A stretch of 8,846 bases of DNA from an uncultured Blautia sp. (GTDB taxonomy: Bacteria; Bacillota; Clostridia; Lachnospirales; Lachnospiraceae), in assembly GCF_937880195.1 (NCBI RefSeq), contig NZ_CALFLA010000111.1:1-8846 (forward strand). Reading direction: 5' to 3'. Shown piece by piece: positions 6,201 through 8,846 of this stretch. Both the position numbers and the translations under genes were made by a program. Position 1 is the first letter of the stretch. Each line of letters begins with the position of its first letter. The notes beneath the pieces are model-generated. The model ran no database searches. It was not told where the DNA came from and was given only the letters and a program-made list of their open reading frames with translations.

Positions 6201-6213
6201 TACCTGCCGTTTT
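6174..6213. terminator. Two-way intrinsic terminator between ybaK and the ABC-F gene
   Basis: The outer stem is AAAACGGCAG at 6174-6183 with CTGCCGTTTT at 6204-6213. After one A/C mismatch the inner stem is TATCAC at 6185-6190 with GTGATA at 6197-6202, around a six-base loop. The A-run and T-run flank it symmetrically, so it can end transcription from both sides. On the minus strand the run is five T residues. It begins inside the last codons of ybaK and lies 16 bases beyond the ABC-F stop codon. Confidence 0.88.
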
Positions 6214-6229
6214 GGCATGTGCGGTGATT

Positions 6230-7870
6230 TTAGTTGTCGTTTGCGTCTTCTTCATTCATGGTGTATACATGGCGTTTTTTAGCCATTTCATCGCTTGCCA
6301 GATACTCGTCGTAAGTTGTGATCTTGTCGATCAGAGTACCGTTTGGCAGGATCTCCATGATACGGTTTGCCGTTGTTTCTACAAACTGATGGTCATGAGA
6401 AGTGAAGAGAATAACGCCAGGGAATTTGATCAGTCCGTTGTTTAATGCAGTGATGGATTCCATGTCCAGATGGTTGGTAGGCTCGTCCAAAAGCAGGATA
6501 TTAGCGCCGGAAATCATCATTTTGGAAAGGAGACAGCGGACTTTCTCTCCTCCTGAGAGAACGCGGACTTTTTTGACGCCGTCCTCTCCGGGGAAGAGCA
6601 TACGTCCAAGGAATCCGCGAACATAAGTGGCGTCTTTGATCTCAGAATACTGAGTGAGCCAGTCGGTGATCGTCAGATCGTTGTCAAATTCCTGGGTGTT
6701 ATCCTTGGGGAAATATGCCTGGGAGGTGGTAACGCCCCACTTGTAATTTCCTTCATCCGGTTCCATTTCGCCCATAAGGATTTTGAAAAATGTTGTGATG
6801 GCCTGTTCATTGGCTCCTACAAAGGCAACCTTGTCATTATGTCCAAGTGTAAAGGAGATATTATCCAGTACCTTTACGCCGTCAATTGTTTTAGAAAGAT
6901 TCTCAACCATAAGAACTTCGTTTCCAATCTCTCTGTTGGGGCGGAAGTCGATGTACGGATATTTACGGCTGGAAGGACGCATATCATCAAGCTGGATTTT
7001 TTCAAGGGCGCGCTTACGGGAAGTTGCTTGTTTGGACTTTGATGCGTTGGCGCTGAAACGGGAAATAAACTCCTGAAGTTCCTTGATCTTTTCTTCCTTT
7101 TTCTTATTGGCTTCTTTCATCTGTTTAATGAGAAGCTGGCTGGATTCGAACCAGAAATCATAGTTTCCTGCATAAAGCTGGATCTTACCATAGTCGATGT
7201 CGGCAGTATGGGTGCAGACCTTGTTCAGAAAGTAGCGGTCATGAGATACAACGATAATGGTATTGTCAAAGTTGATAAGGAACTCTTCAAGCCATTCAAT
7301 GGCCGGAAGATCCAGATGGTTGGTAGGCTCGTCAAGAAGGAGAATATCAGGATTTCCAAAAAGAGCCTGAGCAAGAAGGACTTTGACTTTCTGGCTTCCG
7401 GTAAGCTCGGACATAAGGGTGTAGTGAAGGTCTGTCTCAATACCAAGACCGTTCAAAAGAGTAGCGGCGTCGGCTTCTGCCTCCCAGCCGTTCATCTCTG
7501 CAAACTCACCCTCCAATTCACTGGCGCGGATTCCATCCTCGTCAGTAAAGTCCTCTTTCATATAGATGGCTTCTTTTTCTTTCATGATTTCATACAGTCT
7601 GGCATTTCCCATGATAACAGTGTCCAGAACCGGATACGTATCATATTTGAAATGATCCTGCTGCAGGAAAGAAAGTCTCTGTCCAGGAGTGATCACGATA
7701 TCGCCTTTAGTAGGCTCAAGCTGTCCAGAAAGGATTTTCAGAAAGGTAGATTTACCTGCTCCGTTGGCTCCGATAAGGCCGTAGCAGTTTCCTTCTGTAA
7801 ATTTGATGTTTACATCTTCAAACAGGGCTTTTTTTCCAACCCTCAGTGTGATGTTATTTGCTGAAATCAT
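6230..7870 (-). CDS. ykpA: ABC-F family ATPase, YkpA/YbiT type
   Basis: This 546-residue soluble protein has two ABC domains and no membrane segment. ABC-F proteins bind the ribosome near the E site and affect translation; the precise role of the YkpA/YbiT branch is not settled. Domain 1: Walker A GANGAGKST (34-42), signature LTGSQ (156-160), Walker B LLLDEP with E181, and H210. A charged linker at about 245-315 contains the conserved stretch RFSANASKSKQATSRK (271-286). Domain 2: a degenerate Walker A, GANEQAITT (352-360), without lysine, signature LSGGE (438-442), Walker B with E463, and H492. The sequence agrees closely with Bacillus subtilis YkpA as I remember it, including the odd second Walker A. 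ATG 7870 has AGAGG six bases upstream. A longer start at 7942 would fall inside the promoter -10 box and is rejected. Confidence 0.93.
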   Translation of the reverse strand: MISANNITLRVGKKALFEDVNIKFTEGNCYGLIGANGAGKSTFLKILSGQLEPTKGDIVITPGQRLSFLQQDHFKYDTYPVLDTVIMGNARLYEIMKEKEAIYMKEDFTDEDGIRASELEGEFAEMNGWEAEADAATLLNGLGIETDLHYTLMSELTGSQKVKVLLAQALFGNPDILLLDEPTNHLDLPAIEWLEEFLINFDNTIIVVSHDRYFLNKVCTHTADIDYGKIQLYAGNYDFWFESSQLLIKQMKEANKKKEEKIKELQEFISRFSANASKSKQATSRKRALEKIQLDDMRPSSRKYPYIDFRPNREIGNEVLMVENLSKTIDGVKVLDNISFTLGHNDKVAFVGANEQAITTFFKILMGEMEPDEGNYKWGVTTSQAYFPKDNTQEFDNDLTITDWLTQYSEIKDATYVRGFLGRMLFPGEDGVKKVRVLSGGEKVRCLLSKMMISGANILLLDEPTNHLDMESITALNNGLIKFPGVILFTSHDHQFVETTANRIMEILPNGTLIDKITTYDEYLASDEMAKKRHVYTMNEEDANDN

Positions 7871-7940
7871 AAGGTACCTCTTTTCTTCATTATGGTTTCT
7901 TGTCTCTTTATTCAGGGCGCTGTTTTTGCAGCTCATTCCC

Positions 7941-7968
7941 ATTGTACCGTAAAGCGCAGATTTTGCAA
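7941..7968 (-). promoter_or_regulatory. Candidate promoter for the ABC-F gene
   Basis: Read on the minus strand, TTGCAA at 7968-7963 and TACAAT at 7946-7941 are separated by 16 bases (4 of 6 and 5 of 6 to consensus). The leader to the ATG at 7870 would be about 65 bases. It holds a weak GCTG-CAAAAA-CAGC hairpin but no recognised riboswitch or ABC-F leader peptide. Confidence 0.55.
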
Positions 7969-7979
7969 GCCTTATTTTC

Positions 7980-8008
7980 TTGAAAAATTAAGAAGATACT
8001 GCTATAAT
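7980..8008 (+). promoter_or_regulatory. Strong extended -10 promoter for the CcdA-like gene
   Basis: TTGAAA at 7980-7985 and a perfect TATAAT at 8003-8008 are separated by 17 bases, with a TG at 8000-8001 forming an extended -10 element. The -35 box lies 11 bases from that of the divergent ABC-F promoter. The leader (about 8015-8084) contains a small ACTGT/ACAGT dyad (8041-8056) between promoter and ribosome binding site; I cannot assign it to a regulator. Confidence 0.8.
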
Positions 8009-8084
8009 CTTTTTCCAAAAGACATGAAATGGTACAGATGACTGTCTGAAAACAGTAATATAATAATAGAAGGGAGACTTTTTT

Positions 8085-8774
8085 ATGACAGAAATTATAA
8101 ACGCGCTGACCAGACTTATGACAGATAATTTATGGGCGGCGCCTGTGTTGAGTTTGGCAGCAGGGATCGTGACATCATTTACTCCCTGTTCTCTTGCGTC
8201 AGTACCTATGCTTCTGGCATGTGTAGGAGCTGTGGAAGCTGACAGAAAAAAAGCTTTCCGGCTGTCTCTTTCCATGGCAGGAGGCATGGCTGTGACCTTT
8301 GGCATTTTTGGTTCTGTCGCTTCGTTTATCGGCCATCTTTTTCATGAAGCGGGACACTGGTGGACGTTTCTTATGGGAATATTAATGGTTTTGATGGCGC
8401 TTCAGGTGTTTGGGATTGTTAATGTGATTCCTCATCTTCATATGTCCAGCCATATGTCAAAAAAAGGATATGCAGGAGCCTTTTTTACAGGAGCTTTGGG
8501 AGGGGTGTTTGCTTCCCATTGTGCAGTTCCTGTTATGGTGGCTCTTCTGGCTTTGGTGGCAGATCTTGGAAGAAACGCCTGGTGGGGGATAATGCTTATG
8601 GTGCTTTACGCCCTTGGACACAGCCTGCTGCTAATAGGAGCTGGAATAGGATACGGATATGTTGAACGATTGGTGAAAGAACCTAGATATGCAAAAATAG
8701 GCCTATGGCTCAGAAGAGTGTTAGGCGTATTTATCCTGGCATTTGGCCTGTTGTTGATTTTTGCAGAAAAATAA
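8085..8774 (+). CDS. CcdA/DsbD-family membrane electron-transfer protein
   Basis: This 229-residue protein has about six hydrophobic helices (near 18-45, 59-83, 93-113, 128-160, 165-190, 207-227). The CcdA/DsbD family passes electrons from cytoplasmic thioredoxin through a membrane cysteine pair to extracytoplasmic partners. The two expected cysteines are C35 in SFTPCSL (the TPC motif of helix 1) and C146 in SHCAVP (helix 4). A third, C46, lies near the end of helix 1. Two loops are His-rich: H84, H87, H91, and H117, H119, H123. ATG 8085 has AAGGGAG eight bases upstream. The promoter is strong and the gene is transcribed away from the ABC-F gene. No thioredoxin, cytochrome c or regulator gene is visible beside it, so the partner is unknown. 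A related family such as mercury or cation transporters is less likely given both cysteine motifs. Confidence 0.8.
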   Translation: MTEIINALTRLMTDNLWAAPVLSLAAGIVTSFTPCSLASVPMLLACVGAVEADRKKAFRLSLSMAGGMAVTFGIFGSVASFIGHLFHEAGHWWTFLMGILMVLMALQVFGIVNVIPHLHMSSHMSKKGYAGAFFTGALGGVFASHCAVPVMVALLALVADLGRNAWWGIMLMVLYALGHSLLLIGAGIGYGYVERLVKEPRYAKIGLWLRRVLGVFILAFGLLLIFAEK

Positions 8775-8846
8775 TAGAAGTAATTGTTAAAACTTGAGTT
8801 TCCGCAAACTGTAATTGAAAAATGAATATGGCTACCCAAAGTGCCA

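Noticed and set aside
7208..7864. Plus-strand open frame of 218 codons opposite the ABC-F gene
   Set aside because: The ABC-F reading on the other strand is certain from motifs across its length; the antisense frame has no family signal and no start context.
7871..7942. 24-residue N-terminal extension of the ABC-F protein
   Set aside because: It starts within the -10 box of the likely promoter; the family start MISANNITLR at 7870 has a good ribosome binding site.
8775..8846. Sequence after the CcdA-like gene, with a 5-bp AGTTT/AAACT hairpin at 8797-8810 and a short ATG frame from 8822
   Set aside because: The hairpin is too weak and lacks a T-run to be called a terminator, and the frame has no ribosome binding site and runs off the window; it could be the edge of an unseen element, but nothing supports that.

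Overview
The window looks like chromosomal DNA of a low-to-mid GC Gram-positive anaerobe, most likely a gut Clostridium relative in the Lachnospiraceae. Ribosome binding sites are strong and purine rich, promoters are of the sigma-A type, starts include TTG and GTG, and the protein families and their wording (C40 peptidase with a Pro/Thr stalk, YkpA-like ABC-F, CcdA-like protein) fit that group. The taxon is an inference from style and families; no rRNA or marker gene is present.

Layout: bases 1-52 hold two adjacent hairpins that may be the end of a mobile element or an RNA lying mostly outside the window. A promoter then leads to a TTG-started zinc-dependent phospholipase C family protein (146-724) with its own terminator (757-790). 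Next comes a secreted NlpC/P60 (C40) peptidase with a long Pro/Thr stalk (876-3050), which ends in a terminator (3070-3116). A second plus-strand group follows: a membrane-anchored transglutaminase-like protein (3132-4373), a seven-helix DUF4203 membrane protein with a long charged tail (4400-5737), and the Cys-tRNA(Pro) deacylase YbaK (5721-6200), which overlaps the preceding gene by 17 bases. A strong two-way terminator (6174-6213) separates this group from the convergent minus-strand ABC-F ATPase of the YkpA/YbiT type (6230-7870). A divergent promoter pair (7941-8008) serves the ABC-F gene on one side and a CcdA/DsbD-like membrane protein (8085-8774) on the other.

How the genes may work together: the C40 peptidase and the transglutaminase-like protein both act, or are exposed, outside the membrane and are neighbours, so they may form a cell-envelope pair. 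YbaK (mistranslation clearing) and YkpA (ribosome-associated ABC-F) are translation-quality genes that meet tail to tail. The CcdA-like protein probably moves reducing equivalents across the membrane, but no thioredoxin partner is visible before the window ends.

No CRISPR array, tRNA, rRNA, intact transposase or obvious new multi-gene defence system was seen. The main points of interest are regulatory layouts where terminator and promoter overlap, the candidate mobile-element end at the left edge, and several poorly characterised protein segments.
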